Origin: DATGUN01 sp035301285
GTDB lineage: Bacteria; Bacillota; Bacilli; Bacillales; Amphibacillaceae
NCBI GenBank assembly: GCA_035301285.1
Contig: DATGUN010000017.1
Span: 80,556 to 144,555 of the forward strand
Direction: 5' to 3'
DNA length: 64,000 bases
Under the pieces are notes generated by a model. That model worked only from the letters and a program-made list of their open reading frames with translations. It did no database searches and was not told the DNA's origin. The position numbers were made by a program, and so were the translations under genes. The stretch's first letter is position 1. Every line of letters starts with the position of its first letter. Of the stretch, positions 1 through 8,575 are shown in pieces.

Positions 1-435
1 TCAAGAAACGCTACACCCACATGCTCCGCCACTGCCACAGCCATGATCCGTCAAAGCCGCTCCATCGATCGGCGCCTTAATTTGATCACTGACACTTAAA
101 GCAATGCAGCCACTTATTTCATCCAGCAAACGTTGTATATCCCGTTCAGCTATTTTATATTTGGCGACTTTATCGTTCATATCCATTTTGCGCTTGGTTG
201 ATCGAACGTTTTTCATGATTTCATTATAATCCGGGTGATAGCGTCCGAATCGTTGTACATCTTCATAATGTTCTTTTATGTCATTAAAAGCTGTGATCAA
301 CGTTTGGGCTTCTTCATCGTTTTGAAGTGTTTTACGAGCGGCCTCGTAATTTTTCATGACATCCGATTGTAATATCATATTGCTTAGTTCTTCAGACATA
401 TCAAGTATATCGGAATATTCCAATGTTGCAATCAT
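1..435 (-). CDS. ylbF: YlbF (RicF), Y-complex subunit
   Basis: Small cytosolic helical protein of the YlbF/YmcA family. In B. subtilis RicF (YlbF) works with RicA and RicT in the Y-complex, which carries Fe-S clusters, aids RNase Y mRNA processing and promotes competence, biofilm formation and sporulation. Here 144 residues, mostly charged helix, with a Cys-rich tail (C-x5-C-x-C spacing in the last 13 residues) consistent with cluster binding. GGAGGTG lies just upstream of the ATG at 435. The gene is complete at both ends: the TGA stop occupies bases 1-3. The ylb/cta neighbourhood agrees with B. subtilis. Family assignment is from recognised sequence pattern. Confidence 0.85.
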   Translation of the reverse strand: MIATLEYSDILDMSEELSNMILQSDVMKNYEAARKTLQNDEEAQTLITAFNDIKEHYEDVQRFGRYHPDYNEIMKNVRSTKRKMDMNDKVAKYKIAERDIQRLLDEISGCIALSVSDQIKAPIDGAALTDHGCGSGGACGCSVS

Positions 436-570
436 ATAAACACCTCCACATATACATTTATTTTACCATGTCATGCTTGTAAATTAAATCAAAAGTACAT
501 AAATTGTTCACAAATCAGGAGAACAATATTAAAAATATCATGCACCTTTTCGACAAAGGTGACTTCTGTA

Positions 571-1620
571 TCATCTTATATAATCTTGTGTATAGTAATC
601 ACGATATACACCCACTCCAAGTTTTGTAAAGGAATCATCCAGCATGATTTCCCTGTGCCCTTCACTGTTCAGCCATCCCGCAACTACAGCGAGTGCGTCA
701 ACATAATCGGCGGCAATATTCTCCCCTGCGGATTGATAAGCTATATCCATGTCCATCAAGCGCTCACTCAACCCATTCCCATTTGGAGAAACATGTGAGA
801 AATAATCTTTGTCCTTCATATCTTTACTATGTGATAAAGCCGTTTCGTGTAAAGCGTCATCCCATTTCAGTTCCTCTTTATCAAATTGTTGCCGGAATAC
901 ATTCGTCAAATCTAAAATTTGTCGTTCCATTCCCGCTTGAATAGCCTCCCACTCTTTATTTGACAAATCCTTGTCATCAGGCAATGATCCTTCATATTTT
1001 AAATCATAAGGTCTCATGGCCAATAGTATATCTCCTGTTAAGACTCTAACTGCCACCAATTCATCTGTGAATGTATCCATAAAAAATTGCATAAATAAAT
1101 CATCACTGATTTTTATCAATGGCTGTACCTGCAAATCATCATCAGATAAGTGAAAAGAATATTTGAATCCATTTCTTTCGAATGTTATCTCTTTTTCAAA
1201 AGCGAACTCTTTTTGAACGTCATTATATTTTTCCTTAATGGCAACCGGTTTAAGTGACGCGTTTTCTCCTGTTGTATATATCGTCTGTACACGATTGTCT
1301 TTTACACCGAACTGCGTATATTCCCTATCCAAGTCATTATAAACCCACCATGTATACCCATACCTGCCCGGGTCTTTCCTTACCGGTTCACCATATGCAT
1401 CTTCCAAATCTGAAACATCTTCATTCATCCAACCATAGATATCACCTTCAAGACGGTTGTCAGGCTGTTTTAAGTCCCGACTTTCTGGATCGCGGGTAAT
1501 ATTTTCATGTTCCTTGGCAGTGTTATCTTGGTCATTGCCGGTAAAATCTTTCACCTCATAAACATAATAAAGAATTGCTGCCAATATAACACAAACTAAC
1601 AGTATTCGGATGACACGCAT
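571..1620 (-). CDS. ylbC: CAP (SCP/PR1) domain protein, YlbC-like
   Basis: Membrane-anchored extracytoplasmic protein. After a short N-terminus comes a hydrophobic segment (about residues 3-20), a charged linker, a 'CAP-associated' middle region (about 60-215) and a C-terminal CAP domain recognisable by the HSKDM, YFSHVSPNG, SAGENIA and WLNSEGHR motifs. CAP domains of this type occur in spore and cell-envelope proteins of Bacilli; the biochemical activity is not established. An in-frame ATG exists as far up as 1731, but AGGGAGA sits about 8 nt before the ATG at 1620, so 349 residues starting MRVIRILL is preferred. It lies next to ylbF as ylbC does in B. subtilis. Confidence 0.75.
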   Translation of the reverse strand: MRVIRILLVCVILAAILYYVYEVKDFTGNDQDNTAKEHENITRDPESRDLKQPDNRLEGDIYGWMNEDVSDLEDAYGEPVRKDPGRYGYTWWVYNDLDREYTQFGVKDNRVQTIYTTGENASLKPVAIKEKYNDVQKEFAFEKEITFERNGFKYSFHLSDDDLQVQPLIKISDDLFMQFFMDTFTDELVAVRVLTGDILLAMRPYDLKYEGSLPDDKDLSNKEWEAIQAGMERQILDLTNVFRQQFDKEELKWDDALHETALSHSKDMKDKDYFSHVSPNGNGLSERLMDMDIAYQSAGENIAADYVDALAVVAGWLNSEGHREIMLDDSFTKLGVGVYRDYYTQDYIR

Positions 1621-1778
1621 TGCCATTTCTCCCTTTTGTTTTCTAACGACTCTTGTATAAGTGATATAAAAAGGATACCCATATTGAACATCAGCCAACC
1701 GTGTACCCATTTTCATTGCAACCGAAAGCATTTCGTACTATTATAAATATGAGTATACTAATACATGAGGTGAAAAAG

Positions 1779-2147
1779 ATGGAATTAAAAGATCCTGGAA
1801 TGAAAGATGTTTTGATCGATATCAAACCTTTAAACAGATTGATGGGCAACCATGCATTTATTCTTGGGGAGCATTGGGACTATGTACGTGTAACCTATGA
1901 TTATAAAATAGCTTCAAAAGAAAAAAACATTACATATTACATTCGTATCCAAGGTTACGCTGTCGAAGGGGATGTTGACAAGAAAAATGCTGTCATCAAA
2001 TTATTTCCGCCGATAATCGGAAAACATTACTACCCTACCGGCATTGAATACGGGGAAGAAGAGAATTTCCCTGAAAACCTGATCGAAAGAGCCAATAATA
2101 TCGTCGCAAACCTCCAAGAAGATATTGATACGTATAAAAGAAAATAA
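1779..2147 (+). CDS. YugN-like family protein
   Basis: A 122-residue soluble protein with no signal or membrane segment. The pattern (L..L..G....LGEHWDYVRVTYDYKI..., then a beta-rich region ending in a Pro/Tyr-rich GKHYYPTG) recalls the B. subtilis YugN family, whose function is unknown. GAGGTG six nt before the ATG at 1779 fixes the start; an upstream in-frame ATG at 1701 overlaps the divergent CAP gene and has no RBS. It is transcribed divergently from the CAP gene and ends at a hairpin terminator before the AI-2E permease. Confidence 0.6.
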   Translation: MELKDPGMKDVLIDIKPLNRLMGNHAFILGEHWDYVRVTYDYKIASKEKNITYYIRIQGYAVEGDVDKKNAVIKLFPPIIGKHYYPTGIEYGEEENFPENLIERANNIVANLQEDIDTYKRK

Positions 2148-2168
2148 AACAACATATTGTGTAAACAG

Positions 2169-2210
2169 AAACCAACTGCTTGTATCCATGATAATAGCTA
2201 GTTGGTTTTT
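2169..2210 (+). terminator. Rho-independent terminator after YugN-like gene
   Basis: An inverted repeat AACCAACT / AGTTGGTT (arms 2170-2177 and 2200-2207) is followed by a short T-rich run. It overlaps a short ORF that was rejected as a gene. Confidence 0.6.
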
Positions 2211-2334
2211 ATTATCAACATTCTTTTCTGCTGTTTTATACGTTCAACTGTTCAAAAGTGAAAAAGAATGCTATATTTTTAGATGTAGAATTATACTATG
2301 GCTTATTATAATCGTATAGAAAGGAGTCATCGTC

Positions 2335-3399
2335 ATACCTTTTTTCCGGAGTATCACAAAACGACAATGGACATTGATTTTTTTAATCGTTATTTTATTG
2401 ATAGCAGCATACTTTATACTTCCCATTTCTATACCTTTGATTATCGCCTTTCTGACTGCGCTTTCGCTTAATCCGGTTGTCCGGTTATTTCAACGAAGAA
2501 TTAAACTCAGCCGTAAACTTTCAGTTATCTTCGTTTTTTTGTTGTTTTTACTCGTTATTGGATTCGCGGGAACATTTATGGTTACAAAAGCCATTACACA
2601 AGTCGTCGTTTTTGTAGAAGATGTGCCAAAACACTTTAACGAATTAAACGAATTCTACGAAGAATGGGAGGAAGGTTTTGAACAGTATACAAGCAATCTG
2701 CCAGATGAATTTGTAGAACAGGTAACAGGGAGCTTGGATGACAACATTACAAAACTGACTGAAACAGCAAAAGAGAAAATCACCATTGATCGCATAGCAC
2801 AATTATTTGCAATGGTGCCACAGTACTTAATCAGTTTCCTTGTTTATCTCATTGCTCTCGTCTTATTCATGCTTGAATTACCTGTCTTGAAATCCAAAGT
2901 ATATAATTTATTTACAGAGGAAACCGCAAAAAAAGTCTCTTATATGAATGCACGTCTCGCTGATGTGGTTATTGGATTTTTCAAAGCACAGTTTTTAGTC
3001 AGCATTATAATTTTTATTGTTTCCTTGATTGGGCTATTCATCATTACACCGAAAGTGGCTGTCATAATGTCCATCATTATATGGATCATTGATTTAATAC
3101 CGATCATTGGCTCCATTATCATATTAGGCCCTTGGTCATTATTTATGTTTTTATCAGGCGATACACAATTGGGGGTACAACTCGCCGTCTTGGCCATTAT
3201 CTTACTGGCCATCCGACGCACAATCGAACCAAAAGTAATGGGACAACATATCGGGCTGTCCCCGCTCGCTACTTTGATAGCGATGTTCCTCGGCATAAAA
3301 TTACTCGGCATTTTCGGCTTTATTCTCGGACCGATTGTTGTCATAACTTTTACCTCCGCCAAAGAAGCGGGAATTATCAAGTGGAACGTCAAAGTCTAA
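2335..3399 (+). CDS. AI-2E family membrane permease (YtvI/PerM-like), probable AUA start
   Basis: Polytopic membrane protein of the AI-2E transporter family (PF01594). The order is typical: an N-terminal pair of membrane segments, a hydrophilic extracytoplasmic stretch (about residues 75-140), then C-terminal segments with IIDLIPIIGSIIILGPW and a Pro/Gly-rich end (FGFILGPIVV). Transported substrate is unknown. The first standard start codon is TTG at 2374, inside the first membrane helix and without an RBS. AAAGGAG at 2320-2326 instead points, at 8 nt spacing, to ATA at 2335, giving N-terminus (M)PFFRSITKRQW with the expected basic residues before the helix. In-frame TAG at 2317 closes the frame upstream. 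Either a rare AUA start or an ATG-to-ATA change. Confidence 0.75.
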   Translation: MPFFRSITKRQWTLIFLIVILLIAAYFILPISIPLIIAFLTALSLNPVVRLFQRRIKLSRKLSVIFVFLLFLLVIGFAGTFMVTKAITQVVVFVEDVPKHFNELNEFYEEWEEGFEQYTSNLPDEFVEQVTGSLDDNITKLTETAKEKITIDRIAQLFAMVPQYLISFLVYLIALVLFMLELPVLKSKVYNLFTEETAKKVSYMNARLADVVIGFFKAQFLVSIIIFIVSLIGLFIITPKVAVIMSIIIWIIDLIPIIGSIIILGPWSLFMFLSGDTQLGVQLAVLAIILLAIRRTIEPKVMGQHIGLSPLATLIAMFLGIKLLGIFGFILGPIVVITFTSAKEAGIIKWNVKV

Positions 3400-3432
3400 A
3401 ACGCCATACCTTCAAATGACCCTATTAAACGA

Positions 3433-3470
3433 AAAAACATGCAGAGACAATGGTCATCTGCATGTTTTTT
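3433..3470. terminator. Terminator between the permease and ctaG
   Basis: The arms AAACATGCAGA and TCTGCATGTTT form a hairpin followed by T6 on the plus strand and preceded by A-rich sequence, so it can serve both converging genes. Confidence 0.75.
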
Positions 3471-3536
3471 CATTGTATATACAATCCTTGGAGCCTTTGT
3501 CGAACATTTCTTTGATTGCAACCGATCAGTCAAAAA

Positions 3537-4460
3537 TTAATGTTGGTTGCTATGAGATGGTTCCGACCCAGCATTCACAGGTAACGGATCCACTTTCAAT
3601 GATTCTTTATTGAACCATTTGAAAAAGACTTTACCCAATACAATCCCGTACATAATCTCTTGGACGCTTTGCATGACAATTCCGCCAAGTTGCTGATCTT
3701 CCATGGTTGTCATTGATGTGAACATCTCTGGTCCTGATAGAGAAGACTCCAACCCTTGTAAAACATCATTCGGCACACATAACGCCAGCGCTTGTATAAA
3801 CGCCCCGTCCTGGCTGTATGCAGCAAATAAAGGGTGATCCGCAAATATAATCAATGCACAAGCCGGCGATAACAAAACAATACTTGCAAATATATATCCT
3901 ATCTTTAAAATGGGCCGCATGGTATTATACTCTTCAAGGGGCGTCATGATCGGCCACCAAATGACAAACGCCGCAACTAGAATCACAAGTCCAATACTTG
4001 CGTGAGCAAGCTGTGATGATTTGGAAAAGTCAAATATCGCTGGTATATGATAAAGCGAAAACAAACCATTAAACAACAATAAGGCGATGATTGGATTTGT
4101 CAAAACGTTTATAACTTGTTTCACACCTGAAATATTGACTACCTTTTTCCAAATCCAAGCTGGGATCCCTTTGATGATAAGAATCGGGAAAACCAAATAA
4201 TAGATCGCCATTTGCATCATATGTGCAGTCAAGGTAATATGAGTCATTAAATCGATTGGAGAGCCCTTGATGATATAAAGCAACAACATACTAAAATAGA
4301 AGTAAAATTGTTGAGGACCAGTCGGTCGGGCATTATCACCAAACTTTTTACGATAGGGCCCTGTGACGAGATAATATATCAGTGAAAGCCCCAATAGGAA
4401 CAAGAAATAAATGGGACTCCAAAGTGCACGAAAACCGAAAATCTGTATATCCAACCACAT
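3537..4460 (-). CDS. ctaG: CtaG, cytochrome c oxidase assembly factor
   Basis: Integral membrane protein with about seven hydrophobic segments, of the Bacillus CtaG (caa3_CtaG) type, needed for active caa3 oxidase and thought to help assemble the copper centre. Visible hallmarks are TGPQQFYFYFSM, conserved His in the HITLTAHMMQM segment, and WWPIMTPLEE. TGGAGTG precedes the ATG at 4460 (MWLDIQIFG), which is better than the upstream in-frame ATG at 4481; this gives 307 residues. It is last in the cta cluster, separated from ctaF by about 200 bp holding two hairpins, so its expression may differ from ctaCDEF. Confidence 0.88.
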   Translation of the reverse strand: MWLDIQIFGFRALWSPIYFLFLLGLSLIYYLVTGPYRKKFGDNARPTGPQQFYFYFSMLLLYIIKGSPIDLMTHITLTAHMMQMAIYYLVFPILIIKGIPAWIWKKVVNISGVKQVINVLTNPIIALLLFNGLFSLYHIPAIFDFSKSSQLAHASIGLVILVAAFVIWWPIMTPLEEYNTMRPILKIGYIFASIVLLSPACALIIFADHPLFAAYSQDGAFIQALALCVPNDVLQGLESSLSGPEMFTSMTTMEDQQLGGIVMQSVQEIMYGIVLGKVFFKWFNKESLKVDPLPVNAGSEPSHSNQH

Positions 4461-4561
4461 AATATCCACTCCAAAAATCAATTCGTATACTTATTATAAC
4501 GCTTTTTAACCGCACATGGCTACGATAATATGACAATTTATTGAGGATTTCATGGGTTAAC

Positions 4562-4593
4562 AAAAAATTCTAATGGTCATCCATTAGAATTTT
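4562..4593. terminator. Perfect hairpin between ctaF and ctaG
   Basis: AAAATTCTAATGG and its complement flank a 4-nt loop, with T/A-rich ends on both strands. Lying in the ctaF-ctaG gap, it can end or attenuate transcription on either strand. Confidence 0.6.
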
Positions 4594-4632
4594 CTTTATC
4601 ATATAGAGCGCTTTTTACTGTAAATGATCAAA

Positions 4633-4656
4633 AAGATCGGGAAAAATCCCGATCTT
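4633..4656 (-). terminator. Terminator of ctaCDEF
   Basis: The arms AAGATCGGGA / TCCCGATCTT lie 10 bp past the ctaF stop. On the minus strand a T5 run follows the stem. Confidence 0.75.
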
Positions 4657-4665
4657 CTCTTTATT

Positions 4666-4989
4666 TTACCACCATGTTGAAAGACCCAATCCCGCAAGAG
4701 CCAATGCAGCAGCCCACATTCCGCCATAAATCAATACAGCGGCAGGAGCATGATCTTTGTCCTTCAAATGCATGAAATAATAAAACTGAAAGGCAACTTG
4801 AACAATCGCAAGTACGATGAGAAATAAAATCGCATATGTTTTATCCATGATATCCGCGATAACAACAGCAAATGCAACGACAGTGAACAAAATCATCAAT
4901 CCGAACGAAACTAAATGCTTTTTCAACTCATCTTTATTTTCCTGTTTCTGATAAGGGTTTATATTCGTATTGCTCGATTCTTCTGCCAT
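4666..4989 (-). CDS. ctaF: CtaF, cytochrome c oxidase subunit IVB
   Basis: A 107-residue membrane protein with three hydrophobic segments after a hydrophilic N-terminus, matching the subunit IV (COX4_pro) of Bacillus caa3 oxidase. The FYYFMHLKDKDH motif in the loop before the third helix is characteristic. It follows ctaE by 4 nt and is last in the ctaCDEF operon. Confidence 0.9.
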   Translation of the reverse strand: MAEESSNTNINPYQKQENKDELKKHLVSFGLMILFTVVAFAVVIADIMDKTYAILFLIVLAIVQVAFQFYYFMHLKDKDHAPAAVLIYGGMWAAALALAGLGLSTWW

Positions 4990-4993
4990 GAAT

Positions 4994-5617
4994 TTAGCCC
5001 ACCTTTCCCATTAAATACACTACTGTAAAGATGAATACCCACACAACATCGATAAAGTGCCAGTATAAGCTGAAAACATAGAATTTCGGTGCGTTATACA
5101 AATTCAAACCTCTTCTTGCATTCCGGATCATAATCGTAATCAACCAGCAGATACCAAAGGTAACGTGGCCACCGTGGAATCCGACTAAGGCATAGAAAGC
5201 TGAACCGAATGCCGACGAGCGGAAAGTAAATCCATACTCTGTAATATAATGGGCAAACTCATAAATTTCCGAGCCCAAAAATCCTAGTCCAAGAAGTGCA
5301 GTAATGCCCAACCATATCTGCATTTTCTTATAGTTGTTATTTTTCATATGGTATACAGCATATACACTTGTGAGTGAACTGGTCAACAGGAGGATGGTCA
5401 TTAGGAAAACCAATCCCAATCCGAAAATTTCTTCACCTGATGGACCATCGGCCGTGGAGTTTCTAAGCGATAGGAACGTACCGAATAAACATGCAAACAG
5501 TACTGTTTCACCACCTAGGAATACCCACAAACCAAGAAATTTATTTTTTCCTTCAAGTGTTTCCTTTTCAGGTTCAGCCGGCATTGTTTCGGGATTCAAG
5601 GAATGATCCATACTCAT
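4994..5617 (-). CDS. ctaE: CtaE, cytochrome c oxidase subunit III
   Basis: Subunit III of the caa3 terminal oxidase, five predicted membrane helices, with the FAHYITEYGFTFRSSAFGSAFY and VGFHGGHVTFG regions typical of bacterial COX3. Three ATGs are near the start. GGAGG abuts the first (5626), so the ATG at 5617 (MSMDHSLNPE), about 9 nt from the RBS, is preferred; it also begins just past the ctaD stop instead of overlapping it. Confidence 0.9.
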   Translation of the reverse strand: MSMDHSLNPETMPAEPEKETLEGKNKFLGLWVFLGGETVLFACLFGTFLSLRNSTADGPSGEEIFGLGLVFLMTILLLTSSLTSVYAVYHMKNNNYKKMQIWLGITALLGLGFLGSEIYEFAHYITEYGFTFRSSAFGSAFYALVGFHGGHVTFGICWLITIMIRNARRGLNLYNAPKFYVFSLYWHFIDVVWVFIFTVVYLMGKVG

Positions 5618-5618
5618 A

Positions 5619-7472
5619 TTAGTCATCCTCCTTTTCTAGTTCTTCGACCGGAATATGATAGCCAAGATCATCTTTAACAGAACGGACTATCATTGTGGCG
5701 ATCGCAAATGCCATACCGCCATAGAGTGCAATATAGCCTAAAGGATGATCTGTCTGATAAATAAATCCATAACCGGCGATGAAAAACCCTACTGACATAA
5801 GAAACGGCAAGAACGAGTTATTAGGCATATGAATCTCGTCTAGTGGTTCAGCAGGTGTCATCTCACCATTTCCTTCTGTTTTTTCCAACCATAGCGGATC
5901 CAGTCCACGTGTCAATGGCAACTGTTTAAAGTTATAATATGGCGGTGGTGAAGAAATGGACCACTCAAGTCTACGTCCATCCCATGGATCTGCAGGTGCT
6001 TTTTCACCTTTCTTAGCCGTTATAATAATATTGATAATCAATACAATGATTGCAAATGCCATAAAGAATGCACCTATTGTACTGATGAGGTTACCGAGAT
6101 CGAGATCATCTCCACCTGGAAATACCCAATAACGACGTGGCATTCCCATCAACCCTAGAAAATGTTGCACAAAGAAAGTTAAATGGAAACCAATGAAAAA
6201 TGTCCAGAATGTAACTTGCCCCAATTTTTCATTTAATATGCGTCCATACATTTTTGGCCACCAGTGGAATAAGGCGGCAAATATTCCAAACACCGTACCA
6301 CCGACAATAACATAGTGGAAGTGGGCAACAACAAAGTACGTATCATGATACTGATAGTCTGCAGCTACCGTAGCAACCATTACACCAGTCATACCACCAA
6401 TGGTAAATGAAGGAATAAATCCAAGTGCAAATAACATGGCCGTATTGATTTTAATGCTTCCACCCCACAGGGTAGCTAGCCAACCGAATATCTTGATTCC
6501 CGTTGGGATGGCAATAACCATTGTCGCTAACGAGAAAATGGTATTGGCAACCGGACCTAAGCCGACTGTAAACATGTGATGCGCCCAAACCATGAAACCA
6601 AAAAATGCAATCAATACAGTGGAAAACACCATTGCCGTATATCCGAAGAGACGTTTTTTCGCATATGTCGAAATAACATCACTGAACACTCCGAATAACG
6701 GAATGATAAGAATGTAAACTTCAGGGTGACCAAACACCCAAAACAGATGCTGCCAAATAATCGTGTTACCACCTAAAGCAACATCGAAAAATGCAGTATC
6801 GAACATCCGATCAAATTGCAATAAGAACAACCCGATTGTCAAAGCCGGGAAAGCAAACAGGATCAGTACACTCGTGACAAGTGTCGTCCATGTGAATAGA
6901 GGCATGCGCATATAAGTCATACCAGGCGCACGCATATTAATGATCGTAACGATAAAGTTAATACCGCCCATCAAAGTCCCTGCACCCGCTAATTGCAGCC
7001 CCATGACGTAAAAATCGATGCCATGGCCAGGAGTGAGAATCGAAAGGGGTGCATATGCTGTCCACCCTCCATCAGGCGCTCCACCTAAAAACCAACTGGA
7101 ATTTAATAAAATACCGCCAAATAGGAATAACCAAAAACTTAGAGCGTTCAAAAATGGAAACGCGACGTCCCTCGCCCCTATTTGCAAGGGCATGATAGCG
7201 TTCATCAACCCTATAATCAATGGCATGGCCGCAAAAAACATCATCGTGGTTCCATGCATTGTAAAAAGTTCATTATAGAAACCAGCACTGACAAAGTCAT
7301 TATTCGGTACAATCAATTGAATACGTACTAAAAGTGCTTCCAAACCGGCGAGGAGGAAAAAGAAAGCCCCACCGACCAAATATAGATGGCCAATCTTCTT
7401 ATGGTCAACTGTTGTCAGATAATCCCATAAGGTAGCACCAAAGCCTTTTTTTTGAGTAGCTGCTATACTCAT
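5619..7472 (-). CDS. ctaD: CtaD, cytochrome c oxidase subunit I
   Basis: Catalytic subunit carrying heme a and the heme a3-CuB centre in the cytoplasmic membrane. Visible signatures: WQHLFWVFGHPEVYIL with the His-Tyr pair of the active site, WAHHMFTVG with the paired CuB histidines, and YFVVAHFHYVIVGG with the heme ligand histidines. 617 residues, normal for the Bacillus subunit I with its C-terminal extension. AAGGAGG lies 8 nt before ATG 7472. Second gene of ctaCDEF. Confidence 0.95.
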   Translation of the reverse strand: MSIAATQKKGFGATLWDYLTTVDHKKIGHLYLVGGAFFFLLAGLEALLVRIQLIVPNNDFVSAGFYNELFTMHGTTMMFFAAMPLIIGLMNAIMPLQIGARDVAFPFLNALSFWLFLFGGILLNSSWFLGGAPDGGWTAYAPLSILTPGHGIDFYVMGLQLAGAGTLMGGINFIVTIINMRAPGMTYMRMPLFTWTTLVTSVLILFAFPALTIGLFLLQFDRMFDTAFFDVALGGNTIIWQHLFWVFGHPEVYILIIPLFGVFSDVISTYAKKRLFGYTAMVFSTVLIAFFGFMVWAHHMFTVGLGPVANTIFSLATMVIAIPTGIKIFGWLATLWGGSIKINTAMLFALGFIPSFTIGGMTGVMVATVAADYQYHDTYFVVAHFHYVIVGGTVFGIFAALFHWWPKMYGRILNEKLGQVTFWTFFIGFHLTFFVQHFLGLMGMPRRYWVFPGGDDLDLGNLISTIGAFFMAFAIIVLIINIIITAKKGEKAPADPWDGRRLEWSISSPPPYYNFKQLPLTRGLDPLWLEKTEGNGEMTPAEPLDEIHMPNNSFLPFLMSVGFFIAGYGFIYQTDHPLGYIALYGGMAFAIATMIVRSVKDDLGYHIPVEELEKEDD

Positions 7473-7519
7473 TAATTAACCTCCTTTGTACATCTTGGAT
7501 CATATAGATAGCAAAATTT

Positions 7520-8575
7520 TTATTTTACGCTATCGGGTGTTACTTCTGTATCTTTCAATTGCATTAAGTATTCAGCAATTTTCTCGGCGTCATCTTCGGA
7601 AACATCAGGATAATTACCGGTCATCTTGTTCCCTGGTTTGATTGTTTCCGGATCCATGATCCAATCAACCAAATTATCTTTTGTGGGATCCAAAACACCA
7701 GCAAATTCAGTACGGTTACCGTAGTTCGTCAGATTTGGCCCTTGACCCGCGGGTTTATCACCGATTGCATGACAAGCGATACAATTGTTTTCATCGAATA
7801 ATTCTTTACCTTCCTGAGCAACTGCATCTTCAGGTTCAGCATCGGGATCTACATTTTGCATATCTTCAACCCATTCATCATATTTATCTGGACTGACTGC
7901 AATCACTTTAAAGTCCATTTTGGAATGTGACGGTCCACATAATTCAGCACATTTACCCCAATAGACGCCTTCTTCATTTGCTTCTATATACATTGTATTT
8001 TCGTTATCGGGATTCACATCCATTTTTCCTGATATGCTGGGTACCCAGAAAGAGTGGATGACATCATCGGACAATAAATGAAGATACACTTTTTTCCCCA
8101 CCGGAATGTACATATCCTGACTGGTTTGTATGTCGCCATCATTATAATCAAAATGCCACCAGAACTGTTTTCCCGTAACATCGATGTTGATTGCGTCGTC
8201 TTCATTTGATCCGGCTTCACTGGCTAAATCAAATGTAGCAATTGTAGTCGGTACAGCAATGATGATTACCAATATTATCGGAATAATTGTCCAAACTGTT
8301 TCAAGCGTCTTATTCCCTTCTATTTGTTTGGGAACATAATCTTCTTGACCTTTCTTACGACGGAATCGGAATAGAACAATTATATAAACCACCATTACAA
8401 TCAAAAACACAAAAAGCATTACAACAGTTGTAAGGATGATTAAGTTCATTGACGTTTCCGCACCATAACCTTTTGGTATAAAAGCAGTTAAATTCTCTCT
8501 GCCACAACCAGTCAAAACTAGCGTCAATATACCCAAAAGAAATAATATTTTAGACTTCCCTAGCCAAGCTTTCAT
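7520..8575 (-). CDS. ctaC: CtaC, cytochrome c oxidase subunit II with cytochrome c domain
   Basis: Lipoprotein subunit of caa3 oxidase that takes electrons from cytochrome c. The signal peptide ends in a lipobox (LTGC, Cys24), followed by two membrane helices (about 40-65 and 90-115), the aromatic QFWWHFDY region, the CuA site (CAELCGPSHSKM) and a fused C-terminal cytochrome c with CIACH heme motif and a distal Met (NKMTG). 351 residues. The fused heme domain is what defines caa3 rather than aa3 oxidase. First gene of the ctaCDEF operon; GAGGT precedes the ATG. Confidence 0.95.
   Translation of the reverse strand: MKAWLGKSKILFLLGILTLVLTGCGRENLTAFIPKGYGAETSMNLIILTTVVMLFVFLIVMVVYIIVLFRFRRKKGQEDYVPKQIEGNKTLETVWTIIPIILVIIIAVPTTIATFDLASEAGSNEDDAINIDVTGKQFWWHFDYNDGDIQTSQDMYIPVGKKVYLHLLSDDVIHSFWVPSISGKMDVNPDNENTMYIEANEEGVYWGKCAELCGPSHSKMDFKVIAVSPDKYDEWVEDMQNVDPDAEPEDAVAQEGKELFDENNCIACHAIGDKPAGQGPNLTNYGNRTEFAGVLDPTKDNLVDWIMDPETIKPGNKMTGNYPDVSEDDAEKIAEYLMQLKDTEVTPDSVK

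Noticed and set aside
2125..2319. Short hydrophobic ORF after the YugN-like gene
   Set aside because: Overlaps the YugN-like gene and its terminator; no RBS at any of its starts.
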